This document shows, piece after piece, positions 1 to 6,880 of a DNA stretch of 64,000 nucleotides. The notes below the pieces were generated by a model. It ran no database searches. It was not told the origin of the DNA and was given only the letters and a program-made list of their open reading frames with translations. The position numbers and the translations under genes are program-made. Position 1 is the stretch's first letter. Each line of letters opens with the position of its first letter. Location of the stretch: positions 1 to 64,000 of the forward strand of contig CAWARM010000007.1 in the NCBI GenBank assembly GCA_963784425.1. The letters run 5' to 3'. Source of the stretch: SHZL01 sp963784425. Lineage in GTDB: Bacteria > Pseudomonadota > Gammaproteobacteria > Xanthomonadales > SZUA-36.

Positions 1-185
1 TGCCATGAGCGTGGGGATTAGAAAAGGTGATTGCCTTGTCCGGACCTGCTCAAGTCTCAGCGTCTGAGGGCCTTATTCAACCAAGCGCCAATTTCCTAAG
101 AACTCCGGGAGTGGGCGACCCTATACCTCCCTTGCTGCAATCATCACACTGGTCACTTCACTGATTAAGCAGGTTTACATTGACA

Positions 186-201
186 AGTGACACGTGTCAC
201 T
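186..201. promoter_or_regulatory. Palindromic operator upstream of higB
   Basis: AGTGACACGTGTCACT is a perfect 16-bp palindrome 13 bases before the ATG of higB. Type II TA operons are normally autoregulated through such sites, so this is the likely HigA operator. A GTG inside it opens the same reading frame, but the ATG at 214 is the better start. Confidence 0.55.
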
Positions 202-213
202 ACTATCATCCAC

Positions 214-493
214 ATGATCGCGAGCTTTAAACATCGAGGCTTGAAGCGGCTATATGAAAGAGCTGATGGCAGCAGGATCAGTCCGAGTCGGATTGACAAG
301 GTGGAGTTGATTCTGGCTGACCTTGACGCTGCCGAAACCATCAATCACTTGCGACGGCCTGGGTACCGATTGCATGCGCTAAAACGAGATTGGTCCGGAC
401 ATTATTCCGTCGCGGTCTCCGGTAACTGGCGCATAGTTTTCAGATTCGAAAAATGGAAAGGCTTTTGATATAGACCTCGTGGATTACCATTGA
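214..493 (+). pseudogene. higB: HigB-type toxin, frameshifted in an A5 run
   Basis: This is a RelE/ParE-superfamily HigB mRNA-interferase toxin, first gene of a toxin-first higBA pair. The N-terminal MIASFKHRGLKRLYE and the core GYRLHALK...YSVAVSGNWRIVFRF are typical of the family. The frame stops at 468 with an aberrant EKWKGF tail. Removing one A from the run at 449-453 restores the expected family C-terminus, ENGKAFDIDLVDYH, with a stop at 491-493 just before higA. I see the frameshift directly. Whether it is real inactivation or a homopolymer sequencing error cannot be settled here. As read, the toxin lacks its last strand and is probably inactive. Confidence 0.8.
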
Positions 494-509
494 AAAAGGA
501 ACTACCACC

Positions 510-797
510 ATGCCCATGAAAGAACCGCCCCATCCAGGCAAACGCCTGCGGATGACCTGCCTGGAGCCACTGGAGCTCACGGTCACGGCCGCGTCAAAGG
601 CTTTGGGCGTAAGCCGGCAGGCGTTGAATAACCTGGTCAATGAGAAAGCCGGAATTTCAGCTGAAATGGCTGTGCGGCTGGAGAAGATGGGTTGGGGAAC
701 CGCAGATGGCTGGATGCGGTTGCAGATGAATTACGATCTTAGCCAGGTACGCCGGTACGCCAGCAAACTGAAAGTCCGCCCGCTTTCTTCAGCATGA
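510..797 (+). CDS. higA: HigA antitoxin (XRE-type HTH)
   Basis: This 95-aa HTH antitoxin is the partner of the upstream HigB. It begins with the family-typical PPHPGKRLR segment and contains the helix-turn-helix TVTAASKALGVSRQALNNLV, followed by GISAEMAVRLEKMGWGTADGW. It should bind HigB and the operator at 186-201. It starts 16 bases after the reconstructed higB stop. The gene is intact, unlike its toxin. Confidence in the family is high. Confidence 0.9.
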   Translation: MPMKEPPHPGKRLRMTCLEPLELTVTAASKALGVSRQALNNLVNEKAGISAEMAVRLEKMGWGTADGWMRLQMNYDLSQVRRYASKLKVRPLSSA

Positions 798-874
798 GGG
801 TGATGGAGTCGCTCGCCCCTCGTGACTCTGCTGCTTATTTCCTTGGTGAAATCGGAAATGCCCCGTCTGTCAAT

Positions 875-1087
875 TCATGCAGCGACGTCAATTATTTCGA
901 CGGACGATGCCGGTGACGGGATTTTCTCGCCCTGCTCCTGAAGGCTTAGAAGATGCAGTTCCATGGCCTCCTGAATGAGCTGGACCACTTCTTTCCGGGA
1001 TTCGCCCACGGCGATACACCCCGGGAGATCCGGAAGCCAGGCGCCAAAACTCGTTCCGCCCTGTTCGATGACAACCGCGTATTTCAT
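875..1087 (-). CDS. hicB: HicB-family antitoxin, without a hicA toxin
   Basis: The protein is 70 aa, with the partial RNase-H-like HicB fold: KYAVVIEQGGTSFGAWLPDLPGC, then the helical LIQEAMELHLLSLQEQGE. HicB normally neutralises the dsRNA-binding RNase HicA encoded immediately upstream. Here only the last codons of hicA remain (1097-1126), so the antitoxin is an orphan. A second, truncated copy lies at 3665-3820. Confidence 0.85.
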   Translation of the reverse strand: MKYAVVIEQGGTSFGAWLPDLPGCIAVGESRKEVVQLIQEAMELHLLSLQEQGEKIPSPASSVEIIDVAA

Positions 1088-1550
1088 AGCTCAATCCTAC
1101 TTCAATCTGGCTTGCTTCAGGATGTTTTATAGACACCCCATGCGGGGTAGCGTCAGGAGTTATGTGAACAAAAATCCGATAAAGGTCTAGGCAACTTCAT
1201 ACTCAGAAATAAGGGAATCAGCCGGCAACCCCCAGGCGGCTGAAATTTTGCGGATCTGCCACAAGGTCAGCGGGCGCCTGCGGCTGAGTATTTCCGAGGC
1301 CCGGGAACGTGAATTCAGTACCACCGCCAGTTCGTTCTGGCCCAGCCCCATGAACTCCATGACATTCTTTATAAATTCCACCGGGTCAGGCGCTTCAACC
1401 GGATGGTGCTGCCGTTCATAGTTTTCAACTAACAGCGTTAGCACCTCGAGTTCATCGCCCTGGGGAGTGCCTGGCCTGGCGTCGAAAACCTGATCGATGC
1501 GCTTCATGGCGGCAGCATAGTCGGCTTTGGTTCGGATCGGCCTGATTTTC
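985..1550. repeat. Duplicated hicB-higA segment, copy 1
   Basis: This segment (C-terminal hicB part through higA) recurs almost unchanged at 3716-4264. Copy 1 carries about 22 extra bases near 1150-1171 that copy 2 lacks. The junction of copy 2 falls at the end of a block-C repeat (3687-3714). Confidence 0.85.
1097..1126 (-). pseudogene. hicA: 3' remnant of hicA toxin
   Basis: Nine codons reading NILKQARLK followed by a stop lie 10 bases before hicB. This matches the C-terminal end usual in HicA proteins (…ILKQAGLK). The codon just before is a stop and nothing further upstream resembles HicA. Most of the toxin gene has been deleted. The same remnant is present in the duplicate at 3830-3859. 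Confidence 0.6.
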
Positions 1551-1552
1551 AT
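1187..1552 (-). CDS. HigA-like antitoxin (COG5499 type), toxin lost
   Basis: The protein is 121 aa. Its N-terminal half, MKIRPIRTKADYAAAMKRID…GDELEVLTLLVENYE, and the C-terminal HTH (GLGQNELAVVLNSRSRASEILSRRR) are typical of antitoxins paired with RelE-like HigB toxins of the COG4680 type. The start overlaps the stop of a toxin remnant (TAATG), showing the ancestral toxin-first order. It is intact and duplicated at 3899-4264. Confidence 0.85.
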   Translation of the reverse strand: MKIRPIRTKADYAAAMKRIDQVFDARPGTPQGDELEVLTLLVENYERQHHPVEAPDPVEFIKNVMEFMGLGQNELAVVLNSRSRASEILSRRRPLTLWQIRKISAAWGLPADSLISEYEVA

Positions 1553-1632
1553 TAGATCGCCTCCACATCAATTGCATCGTATTCGGAGTGCGTGCCAATA
1601 AATCGGAGGGATTTGAGAACAATGATTTTCAC
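1552..1632 (-). pseudogene. C-terminal remnant of HigB (COG4680-type) toxin
   Basis: Twenty-six codons ending LRFIGTHSEYDAIDVEAI and a stop match the C-terminus of COG4680 HigB toxins (…IGTHAEYDxIDA). The stop overlaps the ATG of the following antitoxin. The rest of the toxin is missing, and sequence beyond 1632 is unrelated. The toxin is therefore deleted while its antitoxin is intact. Confidence 0.7.
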
Positions 1633-1701
1633 CCCTTACTCCACGCTATCTTTGCAGCACCTGACCCCTGCCTTCTGCTCCGAGTGGTTCGCTCCAGACT
1701 T

Positions 1702-2622
1702 TCACCCACCCTGGTCACGTTTACCGCCGTAAAGATCTGCTGTTAATTTGTTTTCTCTAATTCCAAAGCCCTGTGCCAAATTCTGCAGCAATCTCAAGCC
1801 GAGGTCTGCATTCATGGGCATGTCTCCAATCAGATTCACCCTACCAGCAACATCCGTTTCTCGCTTCAGCAACTCGATCAAACGAGACTGTGCCGAAGGC
1901 GGCAACAAGTCGGCCATGTCGTGGCCCAACAGCCAGGCGCCTGACTCTTGGTAATCAAAGTTCGAAGCTTCCACCATTTGTGGAGCTACTGCGTACAGAC
2001 GCTCCAGGTTTCCAGCATCCAGATATCGACGCAGGATCAGCGCAATGTCGTGTGCATCGGTACCAGGGCGGCGAAGTCGTCGTTCTTCCCAGGCTATCAG
2101 TTTCAGAATTACCAATGAAGGTAGCGATACCACTCTTATGCTTTGCTCTTCTGGTAATTGCACCAACAGGGTGTGGTTAAAAACTTCCTGGAAACCGAAT
2201 ACACCCATCACGATGTCGCCTTCGGGCGGCCAGGCTATGGTCCGGTCAGCTTGTTCAATGGCTCCGAACGGAATCAGGTCCAACTCGTATAAGCCATTGA
2301 ATGTCAGTTTGTGCTGCAAAGTGCCAACCGGGCTGAACGGGCCACTTTCAAGCAGCGCCGAGCGCAACAACTCAAAGGCCGGCCAATTGCTCACCATTAA
2401 GGCCAGGTCAATGTCCCGAGTATTTCGCCCTGGGTTGATGTTATGGGCCTGCTCCAGCAACAAATCCCGTGCGGTTGCCCCCGCCAGGAAGTAAGGTAAG
2501 TCTGGAGACACACGAGCCAAGGCTTGCGCCAGCTCGGCCAGATAGCTCAGTTCAATCTTGTTCGAAAAATTGAGCAAGGTGCTCCTTATAAATCCGCTCA
2601 GCCGCTTCAATACAGCGGGCAT
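1702..2622 (-). CDS. abiEii: AbiEii-type nucleotidyltransferase toxin
   Basis: The protein is 306 aa with the polymerase-beta-type nucleotidyltransferase signature: GATARDLLL followed by RDIDLAL (the DxD metal ligands), then a long helical C-terminal half. It fits the AbiEii/AbiGii toxin family of type IV TA and phage-abortive systems. It lies directly downstream of, and overlaps, an AbiEi gene. The ATG at 2622 gives a 71-bp overlap. A TTG at 2577 preceded by AAGGAG is an alternative start. Both genes look intact. Confidence 0.8.
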   Translation of the reverse strand: MPAVLKRLSGFIRSTLLNFSNKIELSYLAELAQALARVSPDLPYFLAGATARDLLLEQAHNINPGRNTRDIDLALMVSNWPAFELLRSALLESGPFSPVGTLQHKLTFNGLYELDLIPFGAIEQADRTIAWPPEGDIVMGVFGFQEVFNHTLLVQLPEEQSIRVVSLPSLVILKLIAWEERRLRRPGTDAHDIALILRRYLDAGNLERLYAVAPQMVEASNFDYQESGAWLLGHDMADLLPPSAQSRLIELLKRETDVAGRVNLIGDMPMNADLGLRLLQNLAQGFGIRENKLTADLYGGKRDQGG

Positions 2623-3592
2623 CTCCAGCAGCCAATAGGTCCGCGTAGATCAGCACCGGTGGCACCAGTGCGGGCCTGGCCCAATCGTGGTCAAAGTTCC
2701 AGAACCGCTTGCGTATTTCGACATCGCCTTGGGGATCGGTTTGCAGTTGGTGATCTGCAATAAACTTGCCAGGCACTTTTTTTCCGTAGAACGTGGCTAC
2801 ACCTGGGCGGAGGTAATGATCGAGTTGAGCAGCTGCCGGTTCGGCGCCCAATTGCAAATCATAGTTTTGCACTTGAGCAGCTTGCCACCAGTCCCGTGCG
2901 GGGGCGCGGTATTGCCCCAGTAAGAGCTTGTGGCGCAAAGCTCGTGCATAAGCCTCAACCCAGATATCCAGCAAACGACGACGATTGCGCAAGCGGCGCC
3001 GATCCCCCAGCGTAACGACAAAGCCGCCTTCAACCAGACCCGCCATCACCCAGCCCACCGTTCCATGGGCTACACCTGCCAGCGGCGCAAGCTCCCGGTA
3101 GGGCAGGTCTATCCAATCAGGCTGACACAAGAGCGCAAAAACTACCTTCAGGCCGGTGGGTTTAAAAGCTCGTCCACCGTTATGCGCGATGTTGGCCTTT
3201 TCTGCCGGGCGTTGTCCCTTTACCCAAATCAGCAGGGGCGGTTGATTGATATAGGCATTGCCCGCCGTATCGAGAAAAGCCACCCCGCGCTCGTGTAGGG
3301 TTTCAGCCATTTGGGGTGTGACATAGTCCGTTACCAACATAACCGGACCGCCCAGCTGTTCCAACTGCTGAACCTGCAACAAGGCCGCGCCTAAGGTAGC
3401 CGGGCGCAGACCTTTTTTTATCTCAGCCAGGAATTGGGTTGTTTGGTTATTTACCCGCAGCGTAAGGATTGCGTCCACCCGCTTGTTGCCAATGCGCGGC
3501 TCAATAGGCTTAACCTTGAGGTCTACCCCAAAGGCTTGGGCGGCAGCGATTGCGCCGTTTAGCAATTCATGTTCTTGCAATTTCATGTCCAT
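2552..3592 (-). CDS. abiEi: AbiEi-type antitoxin/regulator
   Basis: The protein is 346 aa. The N-terminal part contains a PD-(D/E)xK-like segment (RVDAILTLRVNN…FLAEIKKGLRP), followed by a winged-helix region around LPYRELAPLAGVAHGTVGWVM and a C-terminal domain. It resembles the longer AbiEi family of type IV antitoxins, which act as transcriptional repressors of their own operon. It is followed by the AbiEii nucleotidyltransferase. A palindromic operator lies at 3600-3624. Confidence 0.7.
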   Translation of the reverse strand: MDMKLQEHELLNGAIAAAQAFGVDLKVKPIEPRIGNKRVDAILTLRVNNQTTQFLAEIKKGLRPATLGAALLQVQQLEQLGGPVMLVTDYVTPQMAETLHERGVAFLDTAGNAYINQPPLLIWVKGQRPAEKANIAHNGGRAFKPTGLKVVFALLCQPDWIDLPYRELAPLAGVAHGTVGWVMAGLVEGGFVVTLGDRRRLRNRRRLLDIWVEAYARALRHKLLLGQYRAPARDWWQAAQVQNYDLQLGAEPAAAQLDHYLRPGVATFYGKKVPGKFIADHQLQTDPQGDVEIRKRFWNFDHDWARPALVPPVLIYADLLAAGDARCIEAAERIYKEHLAQFFEQD

Positions 3593-3599
3593 TATTTAG

Positions 3600-3624
3600 T
3601 ATTGTCCATGTTACGTGGACAATA
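3600..3624. promoter_or_regulatory. Operator of the AbiE operon
   Basis: TATTGTCCA and TGGACAATA form perfect 9-bp arms seven bases apart, starting 8 bases upstream of the abiEi start. AbiEi-type antitoxins repress their own promoters through inverted repeats, so this is the probable binding site. Confidence 0.65.
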
Positions 3625-3666
3625 GTCAATTATGGACAAACAATGACTGCTTAAAGGGGCCTGCTT

Positions 3667-3703
3667 AAAGGGGCCGGATACATTTGTTGGAAAATGTATC
3701 CGG
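3667..3703. repeat. 15-bp inverted repeat made of two block-C ends
   Basis: GGGCCGGATACATTT and AAATGTATCCGGCCC are perfect inverted arms around a 6-base centre. The right arm plus the following CATTTGTTGG is a copy of the block-C repeat seen at 5915, 7496 and 9217. The left arm looks like an inverted copy. A direct repeat, CTGCTTAAAGGGGC, lies just to the left (3648-3675). Confidence 0.75.
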
Positions 3704-3714
3704 CCCATTTGTTG
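3687..3714 (+). repeat. Repeat block C, copy 1
   Basis: GGAAAATGTATCCGGCCC followed by ATTTGTTG. Homology between the two hicB copies begins exactly after it, so it marks a rearrangement junction. Confidence 0.7.
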
Positions 3715-3829
3715 GGACCACTTCTTTCCGGGATTCGCCCACGGCGATACACCCCGGGAGATCCGGAACCCAGGCGCCAAAACTCGTTCCGCCCTGTTCG
3801 ATGACAACCGCGTATTTCATAGCTCAATC

Positions 3830-3859
3830 CTACTTCAATCTGGCTTGCTTCAGGATGTT
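3830..3859 (-). pseudogene. hicA: 3' remnant of hicA, copy 2
   Basis: The same nine-codon NILKQARLK remnant as at 1097-1126, carried along in the duplication. Confidence 0.55.
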
Positions 3860-3898
3860 TTATAGACACCCCATGCGGGGCAGCAATCCGATAAAGGT

Positions 3899-4264
3899 CT
3901 AGGCAACTTCATACTCAGAAATAAGAGAATCAGCCGGCAACCCCCAGGCGGCTGAAATTTTGCGGATCTGCCACAAGGTCAGCGGGCGCCTGCGGCTGAG
4001 TATTTCCGAGGCCCGGGAACGTGAATTCAGTACCACCGCCAGTTCGTTCTGGCCCAGCCCCATGAACTCCATGACATTCTTTATAAATTCCACCGGGTCA
4101 GGCGCTTCAACCGGATGGTGCTGCCGTTCATAGTTTTCAACTAACAGCGTTAGCACCTCGAGTTCATCGCCCTGGGGAGTGCCTGGCCTGGCGTCGAAAA
4201 CCTGGTCGATTCGCTTCATGGCGGCAGCATAGTCGGCTTTGGTTCGGATCGGCCTGATTTTCAT
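3899..4264 (-). CDS. HigA-like antitoxin, second copy
   Basis: 121 aa, identical in sequence to the antitoxin at 1187-1552. An in-frame upstream ATG at 4297 would add 11 residues, but the start shared with copy 1 (MKIRPIRTK) is preferred. No trace of the toxin remains upstream, so this is a stand-alone antitoxin. Both copies look functional. Confidence 0.85.
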   Translation of the reverse strand: MKIRPIRTKADYAAAMKRIDQVFDARPGTPQGDELEVLTLLVENYERQHHPVEAPDPVEFIKNVMEFMGLGQNELAVVLNSRSRASEILSRRRPLTLWQIRKISAAWGLPADSLISEYEVA

Positions 4265-4333
4265 CGGTTTAAGGGGCCGGTCAGCCCTTCCATTCATAAT
4301 TCATTGCCCCCTTGGAAGCGCTGCTTCAAGATC

Positions 4334-4591
4334 TTAGCGGGGTTCAGAAACCTGGCGCAACTCTTCGCGGATGACCTTGCGCAAGCGCTCTTCCAATGGC
4401 TTCGAGTCCGAATCAATTAATTCGCGCAGGGCCTGATTCATCAGCGTCTGGTAATTGCCGCCACCCGCTTCATGCACCTTGCGCTTGAAGTACGCGATGA
4501 TGTCGCCATCCAGGCGGATGGTGATCCGCAGCTTGTTTGGGTCGGGGGGAACAACTGGGCCGCGTTTTCCTTTACTGAAGTCTTCACTCAT
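4334..4591 (-). CDS. brnA: BrnA antitoxin
   Basis: 85 aa. The central RITIRLDGDIIAYFKRK is the ribbon-helix-helix strand-helix of BrnA, followed by GGGNYQTLMNQALRE and a helical tail. BrnA binds BrnT and represses the brnTA operon. Its ATG overlaps the end of the upstream brnT reading frame. The gene is intact, while brnT is frameshifted. Confidence 0.85.
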   Translation of the reverse strand: MSEDFSKGKRGPVVPPDPNKLRITIRLDGDIIAYFKRKVHEAGGGNYQTLMNQALRELIDSDSKPLEERLRKVIREELRQVSEPR

Positions 4592-4844
4592 GGCTTATTC
4601 CATCGAAGTAATAGCCGGTTTCTCCGGTCTGCCGTCGCGCTGAAATAATCCGGACGGTGTTCGTGTGCACGATCAACACTGCGAGCTGTGGACCAAGAGC
4701 CAGAGTTTTAACCGCTGCTCTGCATGTCTGAATCCTCAATCGTCAATGCGTTTCTGTCTTCCAATGCGACAGCGGCATCAGAAAAGTCGATGCCATGCTT
4801 CGCAGATTTGAAGCTGCTTTTGCTGAATCCCATTCGGTTTTCAT
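4584..4844 (-). pseudogene. brnT: BrnT toxin with two frameshifts
   Basis: A RelE-fold BrnT toxin can be read in three successive frames: MKTEWDSAKAASNLR from the ATG at 4844, then KHGIDFSDAAVALEDRNALT from about 4800, then KTLALG…VRIISARRQTGETGYYF ending SHE and a stop at 4584. The order and spacing fit a normal ~87-codon BrnT whose stop overlaps brnA. One base is missing near 4800 and the frame changes again near 4708. Two independent shifts in such a short gene favour true inactivation, but sequencing error is possible. Confidence 0.7.
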
Positions 4845-5025
4845 TTTGAGTGTATGCACGTTCTGTGTACATAGCAAGTGTCAGCATGGGAATTCTGGGG
4901 GAACCAGAAGGCGCGGCTGAATGGGAGAATCGCTGTTCTTGCGTAGGAAATCTCCGGCAAATGCCGCGCCCCAGGCCAGAGTGTTGCTTGTGCTCAAGCG
5001 CGCCAAGTGTCGTGTCGGCTCACCC

Positions 5026-5069
5026 GCGTTCCCGCTGGAACGCACATTAAAGTAGATTCGAGGATAGCG
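5026..5069 (+). repeat. Repeat block A, copy 1 (hairpin plus conserved tail)
   Basis: Hairpin GCGTTCC-CGCT-GGAACGC (7-bp stem, 4-base loop) followed by ACATTAAAGTAGATTCG and AGGATAGCG. It is followed directly by block B (5075-5153). See the findings for the family. Confidence 0.8.
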
Positions 5070-5074
5070 ATTAA

Positions 5075-5153
5075 CTTGAATTGAGCGCAGAAATTACATT
5101 CTTCGGGTCATTCCGAATCGCAGTCAGGAGCGCAGCGGCAGCGCCAACTGGCG
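5075..5153 (+). repeat. Repeat block B, copy 1
   Basis: A conserved ~75-base middle block running from TTGAATTGAGCGCAG through CAGTCAGGAGCGCAGC to CGCCAACTGGCG, which is itself a small palindrome. It is shared with 5823-5912 and 9126-9206. No block C follows this copy. Confidence 0.75.
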
Positions 5154-5181
5154 ACCCTGCATCGGCAGGGGCTGATGGGTG

Positions 5182-5384
5182 TTAGAGCCGTGCGGCCCAA
5201 TAGCGCGGACGCCTGCGATGATGGGCAACTGCCAGAATCTGGATGGCGCCGCCAGACTCGCGAAATATGATGCTGAAAGGAAACCCTTCTGAGCGAGAGC
5301 TGCGAGGCCTGATGCCCGCGCCTCATAGTCGGCAACTTGTTCTTCATGCTCCAGAGCCGCTTCCGGATGGAGCTGATACTTCAC
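5182..5384 (-). pseudogene. ParE-like toxin with internal deletion and frameshift
   Basis: Starts with a GTG at 5384 overlapping the antitoxin stop (GTGA). The N-terminus MKYQLHPEAALEHEEQVADY and, one frame over, the C-terminus FPFSIIFRESGGAIQILAVA…HHRRRPRYWAARL are typical of ParE/RelE toxins. The frame changes near 5292. The corrected protein is only about 67 aa against ~95 for the family. The middle segment between ASGL and GFPF, about 30 residues, is missing, so an internal deletion is present in addition to the frameshift. Confidence 0.7.
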
Positions 5385-5605
5385 CTAAGGTGTTCCTGTA
5401 CGCGGCGCTCAAGCTCTTCGCTTGATACCAGCTGGACCTTACCTTCGTCAATTTCGCGAGCGCGGCGTTCAGCCTCAACAAGCCAGACCCGCTCGGCATC
5501 CTGCTCTGAAAGATCATCCAGGCTTTCCAGAAGGCGTTGCGCGAGCTTGGCACGCGCTTCGATGGGCAGGTGAAGTGCTTCTTTCTCAATGGCTGCTGGT
5601 TTCAT
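5381..5605 (-). CDS. Addiction-module antitoxin (PF09720-like)
   Basis: 74 aa from the ATG at 5605, beginning MKPAAIEKEALHLPIEARAK. The helical sequence AKLAQRLLESLDDLSE and the C-terminal tail are typical of the addiction-module antitoxin family paired with ParE toxins. The stop overlaps the GTG of the broken parE-like gene. The antitoxin is intact. Confidence 0.8.
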   Translation of the reverse strand: MKPAAIEKEALHLPIEARAKLAQRLLESLDDLSEQDAERVWLVEAERRAREIDEGKVQLVSSEELERRVQEHLR

Positions 5606-5773
5606 GGATAAATTGTACACGTCAATAATCGAGTTTGCAGTCTGGCCTAAGCCATGACGAGTGCAAAGGCGAAATCCATCCTGACGGGTGTAAGAAAAAC
5701 ACGCGGCAATGCTGATCGTGACAAGGCGTTTCCAAAATTCAGGGAGGGACAGGGTGGCCTTCCACACAGATGG

Positions 5774-5817
5774 GCGTTCCCGAGGGAACGCACATTAAAG
5801 TAGATTCGAGGATACGG
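5774..5817 (+). repeat. Repeat block A, copy 2
   Basis: GCGTTCCC-GA-GGGAACGC, a perfect palindromic hairpin, followed by ACATTAAAGTAGATTCG and AGGATACGG. The block lies about 170 bases upstream of the antitoxin start at 5605. Confidence 0.8.
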
Positions 5818-5822
5818 ATTAA

Positions 5823-5912
5823 CTTGAATTGAGCGCAGAGATTACATTCTTCGGGTCATTCCGGATCGCAGTCAGGAGCGCTGCAGCCGCACCACGCGGC
5901 GTGAGCTGTGCA
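5823..5912 (+). repeat. Repeat block B, copy 2
   Basis: Starts CTTGAATTGAGCGCAG and runs to the CGCGGCGTGAG region. Well conserved with copies 1 and 3 up to about 5885, then divergent. Confidence 0.75.
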
Positions 5913-5914
5913 GT

Positions 5915-5959
5915 TGGAAAATGTACCCGGCCCTTTTGTTGCCAGGCCCATTTGTTGCC
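5915..5959 (+). repeat. Repeat block C, copy 2
   Basis: GGAAAATGTACCCGGCCC followed by TTTTGTTG, then a partial second CCCATTTGTTG. It ends six bases before the stop of the ADP-ribosylglycohydrolase gene. Confidence 0.75.
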
Positions 5960-5964
5960 ATGCA

Positions 5965-6880
5965 TCAAGCGCGCTTTTCGGAACTCGTGCCGAGCTGATC
6001 GGCCAGGGTTGCAATCTCCGAACGAAGCGCCAGGCGCTCCAGCCAGTGGGATGGGATGCCCGCTTCGCCGTAGTAAGCCCCGGCGACCTGGCCACACACC
6101 GCGGCCGTCGTGTCGGCGTCTTCGCCGAGATTTGCGGCCAGCAGAACCGCATCCGCAAAATTGCTCGTGCGACTGAACGCCCACAAAGCCGCCTCCAGGC
6201 TTTCCACGACGTAGCCGGACCCGTGGATGTGTGACTGCGACCTGGTTCGATAAGCTCCACCCGCGATTGCCGCAATACGTTCCGCTGAGACGAAAGAATC
6301 GGCATCACCCAGAATGACCTCATCCTTTGGCTTTCCAAGGAGCGCCCGGCAGATGATTCTTCCCAGCAGGCGGCAGGCATCGATGCATTCTCTGGTGCCG
6401 TGCGTAGTGCGCGAGCTCTCCCCGGCGAATTGCTCCACGACGTCGAGGTCTGGGAAAAAGTACATCGGGATCGGCGCGAGCCGCATGATGCACCCGTTGC
6501 CGGCCGCTGCCCGGATCGTCAGACCCCGCAAAGGGGTTCCCGTCCCGCTGGTAACGCCGCAGGGCGGAGGCCACGGTGTTGCCAATGTCGAAACAGACCC
6601 CGTTGCTGCTCAGGTAGCCGCTGTCTGCCCATCGGCAGTAACGATGCATTTGGTCGTGGGCATCAAAACTGCCTTGCTCGATCAGGCTGGTCGCGAGGCA
6701 GAGCGCCATCGAAGTGTCGTCGGTCCACTGCCCGGGCAAAAGCCCAAAAGGGCCTCCGCCAACCATGTCGGTCAGCGGCTCGAATGTTCCCGGCGGGCGA
6801 AACTCCAGCGTCGTACCGACGGCGTCACCGACTGCAAGCCCAAGCAGGCATCCGCGAAATCGCTCATGCACTCCCGGCAC
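5965..6880 (-). CDS. ADP-ribosylglycohydrolase (DraG family), frameshifted
   Basis: DraG/ARH-type hydrolases remove ADP-ribose from proteins or nucleic acids using two Mg ions. The first half reads RFRGCLLGLAVGDAVGTTLE, GQWTDDTSMALCLA (Asp metal ligands) and SNGVCFDIGNT. The second half, in another frame, reads LGEDADTTAAVCGQVAGAYYG, the second metal-binding motif. The frame changes near 6505. The partial paralogue at 11686-12096 lacks one C there, so one inserted C explains it. The gene follows the cold-shock/excalibur gene by one base, suggesting an operon. The GTG at 6880 is a provisional start. The duplicated pair suggests a linked function, possibly a toxin/antitoxin-like or stress module. 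Confidence 0.75.

Larger units (their letters stand above)
3665..3820 (-). pseudogene. hicB: Truncated hicB copy fused to block-C repeat
   Basis: This is the second copy of hicB, identical in its first ~34 codons except for one residue (WVPD against WLPD). After ESRKEVV it runs into the repeat at 3667-3714 and ends with the repeat-encoded tail PTNGPDTFSNKCIRPL. The C-terminal helices of HicB are lost. A hicA remnant again precedes it. Confidence 0.75.
3716..4264. repeat. Duplicated hicB-higA segment, copy 2
   Basis: Near-identical copy of 985-1550. It starts at the end of block C and ends at the ATG of higA. The flanks beyond both ends are unrelated to copy 1. Confidence 0.85.

Noticed and set aside
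1..185. Possible partial gene at the left edge
   Set aside because: No frame shows family features and no ORF enters from the edge convincingly. Only the higB operator at 186 is supported.
975..1190. Plus-strand ORF over hicB, repeated at 3684-3902
   Set aside because: Antisense to hicB and its leader. Its repetition only reflects the duplication.
4850..5025. Possible gene between brnT and the first block A
   Set aside because: No frame with a ribosome site or recognisable family. It looks like plain intergenic DNA.
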